NCBI RefSeq assembly: GCF_000688375.1
Contig: NZ_JIAF01000004.1
Coordinates: forward strand, 372,001-436,000
Origin: Prevotella sp. HUN102
Lineage (GTDB): Bacteria; Bacteroidota; Bacteroidia; Bacteroidales; Bacteroidaceae
Direction of reading: 5' to 3'
Length of the DNA: 64,000 nucleotides
The notes beneath the pieces were generated by a model. The model made no database searches and was not told where the DNA came from. It was given only the letters and a program-made list of their open reading frames with translations. Numbering within the stretch: the stretch's first letter is position 1; each line of letters starts with the position of its first letter. The translations under genes and the position numbers were made by a program. Positions 8,875-17,285 of the stretch are shown piece after piece.

Positions 8875-10018
8875 TCGCCTTGATATAGTTTATTGCAGGG
8901 TTGGCATACATCGTCAGCATACGCTCACGCAGGAATGCCTCGTCCTTGTTTTCCAAATCAATCTTCGCCATCTGCCCGTCGAGATACTGCTCAAATCTTG
9001 CCTTTTCTTCTGCCGTATATTTATCAGCAAAGTCGGAAGTTCCTTTCAAGAAATCGAGCGCAACGTAGTTGTTGGCATAGAGATGATAATTCTTATGAAT
9101 CTCTTTGTCGATGTGTTCTGCGATAATCCTGTATATTTCCGTCTTCGGAGTTTCAGAATCGATGCCCGAAAGGAAGTCGTCGATGCAGGGGGCAGCGCAG
9201 TAATGCACGTGTCCCTTGTAGCCCATAATGCCGGTTTGCATACTGATGATGTCGTCCTGTGGACCTTTCCGGAACACTTCCATATCACGACGCTGCTGAT
9301 ATTCCTTTGCCTTGAGGAAATCGCAGGGGTCGTATTCGTAGGAAATAGCCGTAGGAACGATGTGGAGTTTCTGAAGTTTTTCGATAAGTGAGCCTTCGCC
9401 GCCCATTGTCATCATCTTCAGAATAGCCTCGGCAGTACGGTCATTGGAGTCTTTCGCACGTCCTTCGCGCTGCGCTATCCAGATGTTTTCCTTCTTTTCG
9501 CTGATGGCAAAGTGCATATATTCGGACAATGTTTTGCTGGCTTGCAGCATCTGTCGCATCGGCAGGCCGCGAAGCACGATGAAACTCTTGTTCAGACGGA
9601 CAATATCCTTTACCCACGGCAGCTTCAGGAGATTGTCGCCAATGGCTATTTCGCAGGTAGTATTGAATTTGTTGTCTATCAGCAGCACGTCGAGCATAGC
9701 CGAATCGAGCACAATGTCGCGGTGATTGCTCACAAAGGTGTAATTGGAATTTCTGTCCAATGAGGGCGCATCCAACTCGAAACCATTGCCGGATTTCTTC
9801 ATAATGTTATGAACAATGCCATAGAAGAATGTCTTTTGGAAGTCGAGCAGCGTCTTGCAGGAGTACATTTGCTGCTTGAGAGCCTCGAGAGGAGCATCCG
9901 GAAAGACGGCTTTCACCACTTGAAGAAACTGTTGGTCGGCAAGCAGACGCTCATAAACCAAAGGCAATTCCTCTGGAACAAAAGGACGGATTTCGTCGAA
10001 TTTTCCTGGTATAATCAT
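8867..10018 (-). CDS. PlsC/PlsB-like acyltransferase
   Basis: A 383-residue protein with the acyltransferase block SNHRDIVLD near residue 95 and a second block (FIVLRGLPMRQ, then IWIAQREGRAKDSND at about 185-195) that match motifs of glycerolipid acyltransferases. It probably moves an acyl chain onto a glycerophosphate or a related lipid. There is one extra residue between the conserved His and Asp compared with the classic HX4D motif, unless the first Asp is used. No transmembrane helix is evident. First gene of a two-gene unit with the lipoprotein gene. The ATG at 10018 directly follows a 22-bp tandem duplication. Confidence 0.72.
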   Translation of the reverse strand: MIIPGKFDEIRPFVPEELPLVYERLLADQQFLQVVKAVFPDAPLEALKQQMYSCKTLLDFQKTFFYGIVHNIMKKSGNGFELDAPSLDRNSNYTFVSNHRDIVLDSAMLDVLLIDNKFNTTCEIAIGDNLLKLPWVKDIVRLNKSFIVLRGLPMRQMLQASKTLSEYMHFAISEKKENIWIAQREGRAKDSNDRTAEAILKMMTMGGEGSLIEKLQKLHIVPTAISYEYDPCDFLKAKEYQQRRDMEVFRKGPQDDIISMQTGIMGYKGHVHYCAAPCIDDFLSGIDSETPKTEIYRIIAEHIDKEIHKNYHLYANNYVALDFLKGTSDFADKYTAEEKARFEQYLDGQMAKIDLENKDEAFLRERMLTMYANPAINYIKANA

Positions 10019-10019
10019 A

Positions 10020-10063
10020 TCAGTATGTTTTAAAAATCAACTCAGTATGTTTTAAAAGCCAAC
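10020..10063. repeat. 22-bp tandem duplication before the acyltransferase start
   Basis: Two adjacent copies (10020-10041 and 10042-10063) beginning TCAGTATGTTTTAAAA, 20 of 22 positions identical, immediately upstream of the minus-strand start codon at 10018. It may alter the leader or be a slippage product. Confidence 0.8.
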
Positions 10064-10137
10064 AAGGGAACAGGCTAACGAGCTGACAAGGAATCATTTC
10101 CTCGTTCACTTGTCATCTTGTTCCCTTGTCAAACAAA
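10064..10137. repeat. family 2 repeat block forming a hairpin
   Basis: ACAAGGGAACA at 10064-10074 is exactly inverted as TGTTCCCTTGT at 10127-10137, with related words between. It lies between ddl and the acyltransferase gene and could act as a weak terminator or mRNA stabiliser. Confidence 0.55.
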
Positions 10138-10178
10138 TCTATTTCTTAGAACCCGTTCACAACGATTTCTGCCATTCT

Positions 10179-11174
10179 TTAGAACTGATTCTCTACGATT
10201 TCGCTCAAAACCTCCTTGATGTCAAGGCCTGCTGCGCGAACCTGCTGAGGAATGAAGCTCGTTACGGTCATACCCGGCGTGGTATTCACTTCCAGCATAT
10301 TGATAACATCGTTGCCATCCTTATCCTTCGTGATGATATAATCAATTCGGATAATGCCGTTGGCGTGGAGAATATCGTAGATACGACTGGTTTCGGCTGC
10401 CACTTTCTTGGCTGTTTCAGGGTCGATGCGCGCCGGAGTGATTTCCTCAACCTGTCCATTGTACTTCGCATTATAGTCGAAGAACTCGTTGCTCGTTACA
10501 ACTTCCGTTGCAGGGAACACCACAGCCTTTTCCTTTGTCTTGTAAACACCCTGTGAAATTTCCACACCGTCGAGATAACCTTCAATCATCACTTCGTCGC
10601 TCTCCATAAAGGCAACACGCAAAGCCGGTGCTATCTGGTCGGCATTCTTCACTTTTGACACGCCGAAACTACTGCCGTCGGCAGCAGGTTTCACGAAACA
10701 AGGCATTCCCAATCGTGCCTCGATTTCCTTTTCATCGTACGCATCGCCGCGACGGAGCAGTATGCTGTCGGGAACATTCACATTGAAGCTGCGCAGATAA
10801 CGGTTCAGCACGTACTTGTCGAAGGTCAGTGCCTCAACCAATACGCCGCTTGTGGAATACGGAAGATGGATGAGTTCAAAATATCCCTGCATCACGCCGT
10901 TCTCTCCGGGCTGTCCGTGGATAGTGATGTAAGCGTAATCGAACAACACCAACTTGCCATCCTTGCGGAATGAGAAGTCGTTTTTGTCGATAGGCACGGT
11001 GGTTCCGTCTTCAAGATTGACGTTCCAGTCGGTTCCTTTCACATCAACCACATATATATTGTAACGCTCTTTGTCAAAGAAAGACACGAGTCCTTGAGCC
11101 GAACGCAGCGAAACGCCGTGTTCAGAAGAGTCGCCACCACAAACAATGGCGATAGTTCGCTTGTTATTTTCCAT
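10179..11174 (-). CDS. ddl: D-alanine--D-alanine ligase
   Basis: A 331-residue ATP-grasp enzyme that joins two D-alanines for peptidoglycan precursors. The N-terminal region (CGGDSSEHGVSLRSAQ) and the Lys/Ser/Glu-rich ATP-grasp core (CFVKPAADGSSFGVSKV; VMIEGYLDGVEISQGV) are characteristic, and the C-terminal metal-binding segment LEVNTTPGMT is intact. It is the third gene of a leftward cluster PASTA-rluD-ddl, 42 bases after the pseudouridine synthase gene, an order seen widely in Bacteroidetes. Confidence 0.94.
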   Translation of the reverse strand: MENNKRTIAIVCGGDSSEHGVSLRSAQGLVSFFDKERYNIYVVDVKGTDWNVNLEDGTTVPIDKNDFSFRKDGKLVLFDYAYITIHGQPGENGVMQGYFELIHLPYSTSGVLVEALTFDKYVLNRYLRSFNVNVPDSILLRRGDAYDEKEIEARLGMPCFVKPAADGSSFGVSKVKNADQIAPALRVAFMESDEVMIEGYLDGVEISQGVYKTKEKAVVFPATEVVTSNEFFDYNAKYNGQVEEITPARIDPETAKKVAAETSRIYDILHANGIIRIDYIITKDKDGNDVINMLEVNTTPGMTVTSFIPQQVRAAGLDIKEVLSEIVENQF

Positions 11175-11216
11175 CTCTTTATTTTATAACTTTATCTGTT
11201 CTGCGCCCAAGGCTCA

Positions 11217-12302
11217 TTACAGCATATCTTGTTTACCGTTGATATAGTTTCTCCATTTCTCGATTACCGAACCCAAATCTTCGGGCAGTTCGCTCGTGAA
11301 GTCCATCTGCTCCTTCGTAGTGGGATGAACAAAGCCGAGCGTTTTGGCGTGGAGTGCCTGACGATTGCATATCTTCAGACAGTTCTGAATGTATGCCTTG
11401 TAGGTGCTTGAGCGTTGTCCGCGCAGGATTTCCGTTCCACCGTATCGCTCATCGCCGAACAGAGGATGGCCGATGTGCTTCAAATGCGCACGAATCTGAT
11501 GTGTACGGCCAGTCTCGAGAATACATTCTATCAAGGTGGTATAGCCGAACCGCTCCAAAACCTTGTAGTGCGTTACGGCACTCTTGCCGATTCCAGATTC
11601 CGGAGGAAAGACTGCCATACGCAGACGGTCCTTCGGATCGCGCCCGATATTGCCTTCAATCCGTCCTTCATCTTCATTGAAGTTGCCCCATACAAGGGCA
11701 TTGTAGCTGCGATGCGTGGTTTTGTTGAAGAATTGCTTTCCGAGAATGCTCTTTGCTTCGGGCGTTTTTGCAATGAGCAGCAAGCCACTCGTATCTTTGT
11801 CAATGCGATGAACAAGCCCCACTTCTGGGTCGTTTGCATCGAAAGATTCCAAATCTTTCAGGTGCCAAGCAACAGCATTGATGAGCGTACCGTGGAAATT
11901 GCCTGCCCCGGGATGCACAACGAGACCTGCCGGCTTGTTGATAACCATCAGAGCATCGTCTTCATAGACCACGTCCAAGGGAATATCCTCTGCTTCTATC
12001 GTATTGTCGTGCTTCGGACGGTCGAGCATCAGCGTGATGATATCCTCCGGACGCACCTTGTAATTGCTCTTTACGGGCGTGCCGTTCACGTGGATGAATC
12101 CGGCGTCAGCAGCTTTCTGAATGCGGTTGCGACTGGAGTGCTGCATACGCTCGAACAAGAATTTGTCGATACGCACGGAATCCTGTCCTTTATCCACCTC
12201 TACACGAAAATGCTCGTACAGCCCACCTCCATCGGCTGCCTCTTCGGCCAATGGACCATCATCCAATATATCGTCTTCAAAGAGTTCTTCCTCGTCAATC
12301 AT
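11217..12302 (-). CDS. RluA-family 23S rRNA pseudouridine synthase (RluD type)
   Basis: A 361-residue enzyme: an acidic N-terminal tail (residues 1-25), an S4 RNA-binding domain (about 42-95) and the RluA catalytic domain with HRIDKDTSGLL, where Asp168 is the expected nucleophile. Homologues convert uridines in helix 69 of 23S rRNA to pseudouridine. The downstream ddl gene and the upstream PASTA gene (2-base spacing) suggest a joint transcript. RluD and other RluA paralogues cannot be separated with certainty by eye. Confidence 0.87.
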   Translation of the reverse strand: MIDEEELFEDDILDDGPLAEEAADGGGLYEHFRVEVDKGQDSVRIDKFLFERMQHSSRNRIQKAADAGFIHVNGTPVKSNYKVRPEDIITLMLDRPKHDNTIEAEDIPLDVVYEDDALMVINKPAGLVVHPGAGNFHGTLINAVAWHLKDLESFDANDPEVGLVHRIDKDTSGLLLIAKTPEAKSILGKQFFNKTTHRSYNALVWGNFNEDEGRIEGNIGRDPKDRLRMAVFPPESGIGKSAVTHYKVLERFGYTTLIECILETGRTHQIRAHLKHIGHPLFGDERYGGTEILRGQRSSTYKAYIQNCLKICNRQALHAKTLGFVHPTTKEQMDFTSELPEDLGSVIEKWRNYINGKQDML

Positions 12303-12304
12303 AT

Positions 12305-13084
12305 TTATTCTGTGGGTTTAGGTACTGCCGGTGCCGACGGAACCGGTGCTTTAGGCGAAGGAGATGAAGGCGCAGGCTGAGGTTCACGGCCGCTTCCTTG
12401 TGGAATTTCATTGCCAAACTCATCCACCGGAACTTCCACCATTTCGTACTCATATTCGTCTTCCGGCTCTTCCACCTCAATCTCTTCGTATTCAAATTCA
12501 GGATACAACGATGTGGTACCGCTGACATCGCGCGTACCGTCGCCAACCTGCAATACGACGAACGCATCCAACGGAACACGGTCTCCGGCCTGTACGTGGC
12601 GGCCATTCACAAGAAGACCGTAAATCCAGTCTTTCTCTCCCGGAATGTATTCAGCCTCTCCAACCTTGAAACCCATCGAAAGCAACTGCGCCCGGGCTTC
12701 ACGGAGCGAACTGTTATCTATCAAGTCCGGCAATGGCAGCGTAGGAGCACTGGCAGCATTGATGGTTACGTAGATAACACGAGTGGACTTCACACGCTTA
12801 CCTCCGACGGGAGTCTGTTCAAGAATACAGTCAGGAGGAAGTTCCTTTACATAGCCGGTATCGGCAACTTCGATGGTAAGCCCCACCTTTTCCATAATAT
12901 CCAGCGCATCATCATACTGTTTGTGTATGACGTTCGGCACCACAATCGACTCGCCATTGTGCGTGTAATAATCGATTCCGTGCCTTACGCCCAACGACAA
13001 CAATACCACAAGGATAATCATTGCAAGGACATTGCCCCAGAGATAGGTGCTGAAGAAATTATGGAAGAAACTTTTCGACGTCAT
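12305..13084 (-). CDS. membrane-anchored PASTA-domain protein
   Basis: A 259-residue protein with a single transmembrane helix near residues 15-35 and two to three PASTA domains (VVPNVIHKQYDDALDIMEK; LPDLIDNSSLREARAQLLS). PASTA domains bind peptidoglycan or beta-lactam-like ligands. There is no kinase or penicillin-binding domain, so this is the stand-alone PASTA protein found beside rluD and ddl in Bacteroidetes. The last 75 residues are very acidic (EEIEVEEPEDEYEYE) and then proline-rich, probably disordered and periplasmic. Confidence 0.85.
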   Translation of the reverse strand: MTSKSFFHNFFSTYLWGNVLAMIILVVLLSLGVRHGIDYYTHNGESIVVPNVIHKQYDDALDIMEKVGLTIEVADTGYVKELPPDCILEQTPVGGKRVKSTRVIYVTINAASAPTLPLPDLIDNSSLREARAQLLSMGFKVGEAEYIPGEKDWIYGLLVNGRHVQAGDRVPLDAFVVLQVGDGTRDVSGTTSLYPEFEYEEIEVEEPEDEYEYEMVEVPVDEFGNEIPQGSGREPQPAPSSPSPKAPVPSAPAVPKPTE

Positions 13085-13202
13085 CTAACCTTAATAAATG
13101 TAACTTTCATTATTTGGGCAAAGGTAAAGAAAAAAACGGAAAGAAGCAAAGATTATTCTCTACTTCTTTCCGTTTTCAGTTCAATTCTCTGCAAGCGGCG
13201 GA

Positions 13203-13358
13203 TTACTTACCGTGGTGCTCGTCAGATACTGTTAATTTCTTACGACCTTTAGCGCGACGGGCTGCCAATACGCGACGGCCGTCCTTTGTTGCCATTCTTT
13301 CGCGGAAACCGTGCTTGTTCACGCGACGACGGTTGTGAGGCTGAAATGTTCTTTTCAT
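13203..13358 (-). CDS. rpmH: 50S ribosomal protein L34
   Basis: A 51-residue, strongly basic protein starting [18 protein letters not shown] and ending SDEHHGK. The sequence [18 protein letters not shown] is diagnostic of L34. Its C-terminus has a short acidic/His extension common in Bacteroidetes. A good promoter lies about 75 bases upstream and it is divergent from efp. I see no rnpA or oriC-type neighbour, unlike in many other bacteria. Confidence 0.96.
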   Translation of the reverse strand: MKRTFQPHNRRRVNKHGFRERMATKDGRRVLAARRAKGRKKLTVSDEHHGK

Positions 13359-13429
13359 TGTTCTATGCTTATTTTATTGTTATTATGCAATTTAAGAAGC
13401 AACGGAATTTAATTAGCCGTTACGGGCTG

Positions 13430-13461
13430 CAAAATTACTTAATCTTTTTGAAATAACCAAG
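13430..13461 (-). promoter_or_regulatory. rpmH promoter
   Basis: On the minus strand CTTG (13458-13461), 20 bases, then TAATTTTG (13430-13437). Good match to the Bacteroidetes consensus, with C in place of T at the first -33 position. Confidence 0.6.
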
Positions 13462-13510
13462 AAAACATTGATTTTTAGGTAAATAATTTATGTTTTTACT
13501 ATATTTTGCT

Positions 13511-13518
13511 TAACTTTG
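13511..13518 (+). promoter_or_regulatory. -7 box of efp
   Basis: TAACTTTG fits TAnnTTTG and lies 58 bases before the efp ATG. The -33 region is only T-rich (TTTA), so it is the weaker half. Confidence 0.5.
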
Positions 13519-13576
13519 CAGCGCAAAAACAATGCGTTTAGCAATAAATAAATAACAAATTATATATAAGCAAATT

Positions 13577-14143
13577 ATGATTAATTCACAGGAAATCAAA
13601 ATCGGAACTTGTATCCGTCTTGATGGAAAGATTTGGACTTGCATCGACTTCCAGCACAGAAAGCCGGGCAAGGGTAATACTGTAATGATTACCAAGTTGA
13701 AGAATGTATCCGACGGCCGTGTATTGGAGCGTACATTCCAAGTTGGCTTCAAGTTGGAGGATGTCCGCGTTGAGCGTCGCCCATACCAGTACCTCTATCA
13801 GGATGCAACTGGATATATCTTTATGAATCAGGAGACTTTCGAGCAAATTCCTATCCCTGTTCATCAGATTACAGGTGCTGAATATATGAAGGAAAGCGAC
13901 ATCGTGGAAGTTGTTACAGACACATCAGACGGCACTATCCTTTCTGCTGAAATGCCTGTAAAGACCACGCTGACCATCACTCACAGCGAGCCGGGTGTGA
14001 AGGGCAACACCGCAACCAACGCCACAAAGCCTGCTACACTCGAGACCGGTGCCGTGGTGCGCGTTCCATTGTTCATCAATGAAGGCGAAACAATTCAGAT
14101 CGACACACGCGACGGTAGCTACCTCGGGCGTGTGAACGGATAA
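13577..14143 (+). CDS. efp: translation elongation factor P
   Basis: A 188-residue EF-P with its three beta-barrel domains. It binds ribosomes stalled at proline runs and promotes peptide-bond formation. The tip loop of domain I reads HRKPGKGNTV, with Lys32 at the position modified in many species. The signature DTSDGTILSAE-like middle and the end IDTRDGSYLGRVN are conserved. It is monocistronic and followed by a terminator. Confidence 0.96.
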   Translation: MINSQEIKIGTCIRLDGKIWTCIDFQHRKPGKGNTVMITKLKNVSDGRVLERTFQVGFKLEDVRVERRPYQYLYQDATGYIFMNQETFEQIPIPVHQITGAEYMKESDIVEVVTDTSDGTILSAEMPVKTTLTITHSEPGVKGNTATNATKPATLETGAVVRVPLFINEGETIQIDTRDGSYLGRVNG

Positions 14144-14151
14144 TAGAAACG

Positions 14152-14220
14152 AAAAGGTGAAAAGAGCTATGTGAAATGTTTTGGAGCTGCCAAAGCAACA
14201 CATTCTCTCTTCACCTTTTT
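14152..14220 (+). terminator. terminator after efp
   Basis: AAAAGGTGAAAAGAG pairs with CTCTCTTCACCTTTTT across a 37-base loop; the 3' arm ends in a T run. Confidence 0.6.
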
Positions 14221-14239
14221 GCTATTTACAAGCCTTACC

Positions 14240-14405
14240 ACAAATAGTGGACAAGGAAACAAGAAGACGAGGAGACAAGGAAACAAGGAAACCATTTCTC
14301 CCCACCCTCCGTTTTCACGTTTCACATCTTCCATTTCACATCTCACGTTTCCCATTTCACATCCCCCATCCCACGTTTCACATCTCCTATCTCCCATCTC
14401 CCATT
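14240..14405. repeat. family 2 words, then a pyrimidine-rich degenerate tandem repeat
   Basis: 14245-14291 holds ACAAGG-type words (GGAAACAAGAAGACGAGG). 14297-14405 is almost free of G on the + strand and repeats variants of CCCATTTCACATCTC and CACGTTTC about eight times at 10-13-base spacing, ending 9 bases before the glycosyltransferase ATG. It forms that gene's entire leader. Confidence 0.6.
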
Positions 14406-14413
14406 ATTAAAAT

Positions 14414-15430
14414 ATGAAGTACAGCATCATCGTACCGGTTTACAATCGTCCAGACGAAGTGGACGAACTACTGGAAAGCCTTCTGACACAAGAAGAGAAG
14501 GATTTCGAGGTTATCATTGTAGAAGATGGTTCACAGAAGCCCTGCAAGGAAGTCTGCGACAAATATACGGGACGCCTCGACCTTCATTATTTTATGAAGC
14601 CCAATTCGGGTCCGGGACAGAGCCGAAACTATGGTGCTGAACGTGCAAGGGGAGAATACCTGCTCATACTCGACTCGGACGTAGTGCTGCCAAACGACTA
14701 TCTGAAGGCTATTTCCGACGAATTGGAAAGAGAACCCGCCGATGCTTTCGGCGGTCCCGACAGTGCCCACGACTCGTTTACCGACACACAGAAAGCCATT
14801 TCCTACTCTATGACCTCCTTCTTTACCACGGGAGGTATTCGCGGAGGCAAGAAGAAGCTCGACAAGTTCTATCCCCGTTCCTTCAATATGGGCATCCGCC
14901 GCGATGTATATGCAGAGCTGGGAGGATTCTCCAAGATGCGCTTCGGCGAAGACATAGATTTCTCCATCCGTATCTTCAAGGCCGGAAAACGCTGCCGCCT
15001 GTTTCCCGAAGCGTGGGTATGGCACAAACGGCGCACCGACTTCAGAAAATTCTGGCGACAGGTATATAACAGCGGCATCGCGCGCGTGAACCTATATAAG
15101 AAATATCCCGAATCGCTGAAGCTCGTCCATCTGCTCCCTACGGTCTTCACGCTCGGCGTGGCATTCCTCTTGCTCGTCTCGCTCGTCGGCATCATCATTG
15201 GAAACTGCTGGATTATCTTCACGCCGCTCCTATTGCTCTTCGCCTACTACTACCTCAACGTATGTTACAGTTGGTACTATTTCCACAATTTCAAGGCCAA
15301 TCTGCTCTCCGGCATCGCCGCCTATGTGCAGCTCACGGGCTATGGCTGCGGATTCATAGAGGCTTGGTGGAAACGCTGCATAAAGGGACAGGACGAGTTT
15401 ACGGCCTACGAAAAGAATTTCTATAAATAA
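14414..15430 (+). CDS. family 2 glycosyltransferase, membrane-associated
   Basis: A 338-residue GT-A fold transferase: SIIVPVYNRPDEV at the N-terminus, EDGS at 37-40 and the metal/nucleotide-binding DSD at residues 87-89. An FGEDIDFSIRI block (about 179-188) and a tryptophan-rich acceptor region (EAWVWHKRR) follow. One or two hydrophobic helices (about 235-285) tie the C-terminus to the membrane. The acceptor and donor are unknown; there is no polysaccharide cluster around it. Downstream lies repeat copy C, then radC. Confidence 0.86.
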   Translation: MKYSIIVPVYNRPDEVDELLESLLTQEEKDFEVIIVEDGSQKPCKEVCDKYTGRLDLHYFMKPNSGPGQSRNYGAERARGEYLLILDSDVVLPNDYLKAISDELEREPADAFGGPDSAHDSFTDTQKAISYSMTSFFTTGGIRGGKKKLDKFYPRSFNMGIRRDVYAELGGFSKMRFGEDIDFSIRIFKAGKRCRLFPEAWVWHKRRTDFRKFWRQVYNSGIARVNLYKKYPESLKLVHLLPTVFTLGVAFLLLVSLVGIIIGNCWIIFTPLLLLFAYYYLNVCYSWYYFHNFKANLLSGIAAYVQLTGYGCGFIEAWWKRCIKGQDEFTAYEKNFYK

Positions 15431-15435
15431 CACCT

Positions 15436-15569
15436 GTTTTTCAAACGTGCGAAGAATGTATTCCATTCTTCGCACGTTTGCATTGCATTCTTGCGAAGAT
15501 TGCACTGCATTCTTCGCACGTTTGGAATCCAACCTTTTAACCACTGATTTTCAAATAGTTACAAACCAT
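15436..15569 (+). repeat. intergenic repeat family 1, copy C
   Basis: Starts TTTTTCAAACGTGCGAAGAATG, contains CATTCTTCGCACG twice and CATTCTTGCGAAGATTG between, then the flank CCACTGATTTTCAAATAGTT. Matches copy A over about 130 bp in the same orientation. 15570-15743 shows no gene. Confidence 0.75.
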
Positions 15570-15743
15570 ACTTTTTCCTACTTCTGCAATCAAGACACAC
15601 AACAAGAAACATTCTCACGCTGACGCTTTATTTCCACGTAATTGCTTGCAGATATCGAAGATTTTTCGGAACTTTGCAGAGAAACGGATGAATACGGAGA
15701 AACCGTTCTCTTTCATCCGCCAAGAATTACTGAACCTTAAATT

Positions 15744-16427
15744 ATGGCTTTATCTATTACCGACTGGGCAGAAGAAGACCGGCCACGCGAGAAACTCGTG
15801 AGACTCGGGGCTGATGCACTGAGCAACGCAGAACTTTTAGGAATACTTATCGGTTCGGGCTCCACAAAGGAGAGTGCCGTAGACCTGATGAAACGAGTGC
15901 TGAACGATTGCGACAACAACCTCAACACGCTCGGCAAACTTACCATCCACGACCTTGAGCAGTACAACGGACTCGGCCCTGCAAAGGCTATCACGATTCT
16001 TGCTGCCTGCGAACTGGGCAAACGCCGACAAGCTGCCACTGCGATGGAATGCGAGGATTTGGGTTCTGCTACCTCCATCTACAATTTTATGCACCCGAAG
16101 ATGCAGGATCTGGACGTGGAAGAAGCGTGGATACTGCTGATGAACCAGAACTACAAGCTCATCGAAGCGAAAAGAATATCGCACGGAGGCATCACGGAAA
16201 CTGCCGTGGACGTGCGCGTGATTATGAAGGAGGCTTTACTGAAAAACGCCACCGTGCTTGCGCTCTGCCATAATCATCCGAGCAACAACAACCGACCGAG
16301 TGGCGATGACGACCGGCTCACGCAACGCATAAAGAACGCCTGCGAATTTATGCGCATCTTCTTTCTCGACCACATCATCATTACCGACGGCGCATACTAT
16401 TCCTATCGAGAGGAAGGAAAGATATAA
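15744..16427 (+). CDS. radC: RadC-family JAB-domain protein
   Basis: A 227-residue protein with an N-terminal helix-hairpin-helix region (ELLGILIGSGS; NGLGPAKAITI, about 30-90) and a C-terminal JAB/MPN domain. The metalloprotease-like motif is complete: His176, His178, Ser186 and Asp189 in HNHPSNNNRPSGDDD. Despite the historical name, a DNA-repair role is not established for the family; links to mobile DNA and recombination are suggested. Full-length form rather than the short mobile-element version. Confidence 0.9.
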   Translation: MALSITDWAEEDRPREKLVRLGADALSNAELLGILIGSGSTKESAVDLMKRVLNDCDNNLNTLGKLTIHDLEQYNGLGPAKAITILAACELGKRRQAATAMECEDLGSATSIYNFMHPKMQDLDVEEAWILLMNQNYKLIEAKRISHGGITETAVDVRVIMKEALLKNATVLALCHNHPSNNNRPSGDDDRLTQRIKNACEFMRIFFLDHIIITDGAYYSYREEGKI

Positions 16428-16464
16428 AGAACACCTGATGCGTTCGATTCAATCCGAACACATC

Positions 16465-16690
16465 AGATGTAAGGGAACAGGGTTTCGGACGTAAGTGAAC
16501 AAGGGGACAAGTGAACGGGTTTACAAGCAGATTACTTAAGTGGATGCAGGGAAACAAACGGAAAGTGAGGCTTGAAATAACTAGATTTTAAATCGATTTG
16601 CTAATCTCCTTGCTCTCTTGTCTCCCCTCTCCTTATTCCTCATTCCCCTGCTTCCTTGTCCACTCGTCCACTCGTATCCTTGTTTACTTA
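16465..16690. repeat. family 2 repeats, both orientations
   Basis: 16470-16540 has ACAAGG-type words (AAGTGAACAAGGGGACAAG), and 16600-16690 has their complements (CTTGTCTCCCCTCTCC, CTTGTCCACTCGTCCACTCG). The two halves can pair. No gene in 16428-16882. Confidence 0.55.
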
Positions 16691-16768
16691 CAAACCTCAA
16701 ATCCCAAAAATCATTCATCTTTTTCCATCTTCTTTGCATTGATTTCCAATAATATAAAATATAATCAT

Positions 16769-16776
16769 TATCTTTG
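16769..16776 (+). promoter_or_regulatory. -7 box upstream of the SufT-like gene
   Basis: TATCTTTG matches TAnnTTTG, about 105 bases before the ATG at 16883. No clear -33 TTTG at the right distance. Confidence 0.4.
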
Positions 16777-16882
16777 CAATAGAGGAAGCCTCTTTTTGCG
16801 GCAAGCAAGGCACACTATCGGCTGATAACCAATGAGCGCAACTGACGTAAGGGAGGCATAACAACAAAAAAGAACGATAAAA

Positions 16883-17203
16883 ATGACACAAGAAGAAAAA
16901 ACAAAGATAGAAGAAAACATCGTAGACGTGCTGAAAACGGTTTACGACCCTGAGATTCCCGTAAACATCTACGACCTCGGTATGATTTATAAAATCGACC
17001 TTCAGGACGACGGTATGCTCGAAATGGATATGACCTTCACGTCGCCATCCTGCCCTGCTGCCGATTTCATTTTTGAAGACGTGCGCACCAAGGTTGAAAG
17101 CGTTACGGGCGTTACGGGTTCCAACATCAATCTCGTTTTCGAACCGGTTTGGGACCAAAGTATGATGACGGAAGAAGCACGGGTTGAACTCGGATTTGAA
17201 TAA
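16883..17203 (+). CDS. MIP18/DUF59 family protein, SufT-like
   Basis: A 106-residue single-domain protein of the DUF59 (MIP18) family. Members help mature iron-sulfur proteins (SufT, PaaD, eukaryotic Cia2). The signature YDPEIPVNIYDLGMIY is at residues 21-36 and the conserved Cys57 lies in TSPSCPAAD. No other suf genes are nearby. The lpxH gene follows 83 bases downstream, so a joint transcript is possible. Confidence 0.85.
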   Translation: MTQEEKTKIEENIVDVLKTVYDPEIPVNIYDLGMIYKIDLQDDGMLEMDMTFTSPSCPAADFIFEDVRTKVESVTGVTGSNINLVFEPVWDQSMMTEEARVELGFE

Positions 17204-17285
17204 GGAACGCCCGAGTAAGGCAATCCATTCCATACATACTATGAGCGAGCTGCTCGCTCAACATTCACCCCTCAACATTCAAAAT

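Noticed and set aside
15436..15569. Possible CRISPR array from repeated TTCGCA words
   Set aside because: Words alternate in orientation and spacing is irregular (about 16-25 bases); no uniform repeat or spacer and no cas genes.
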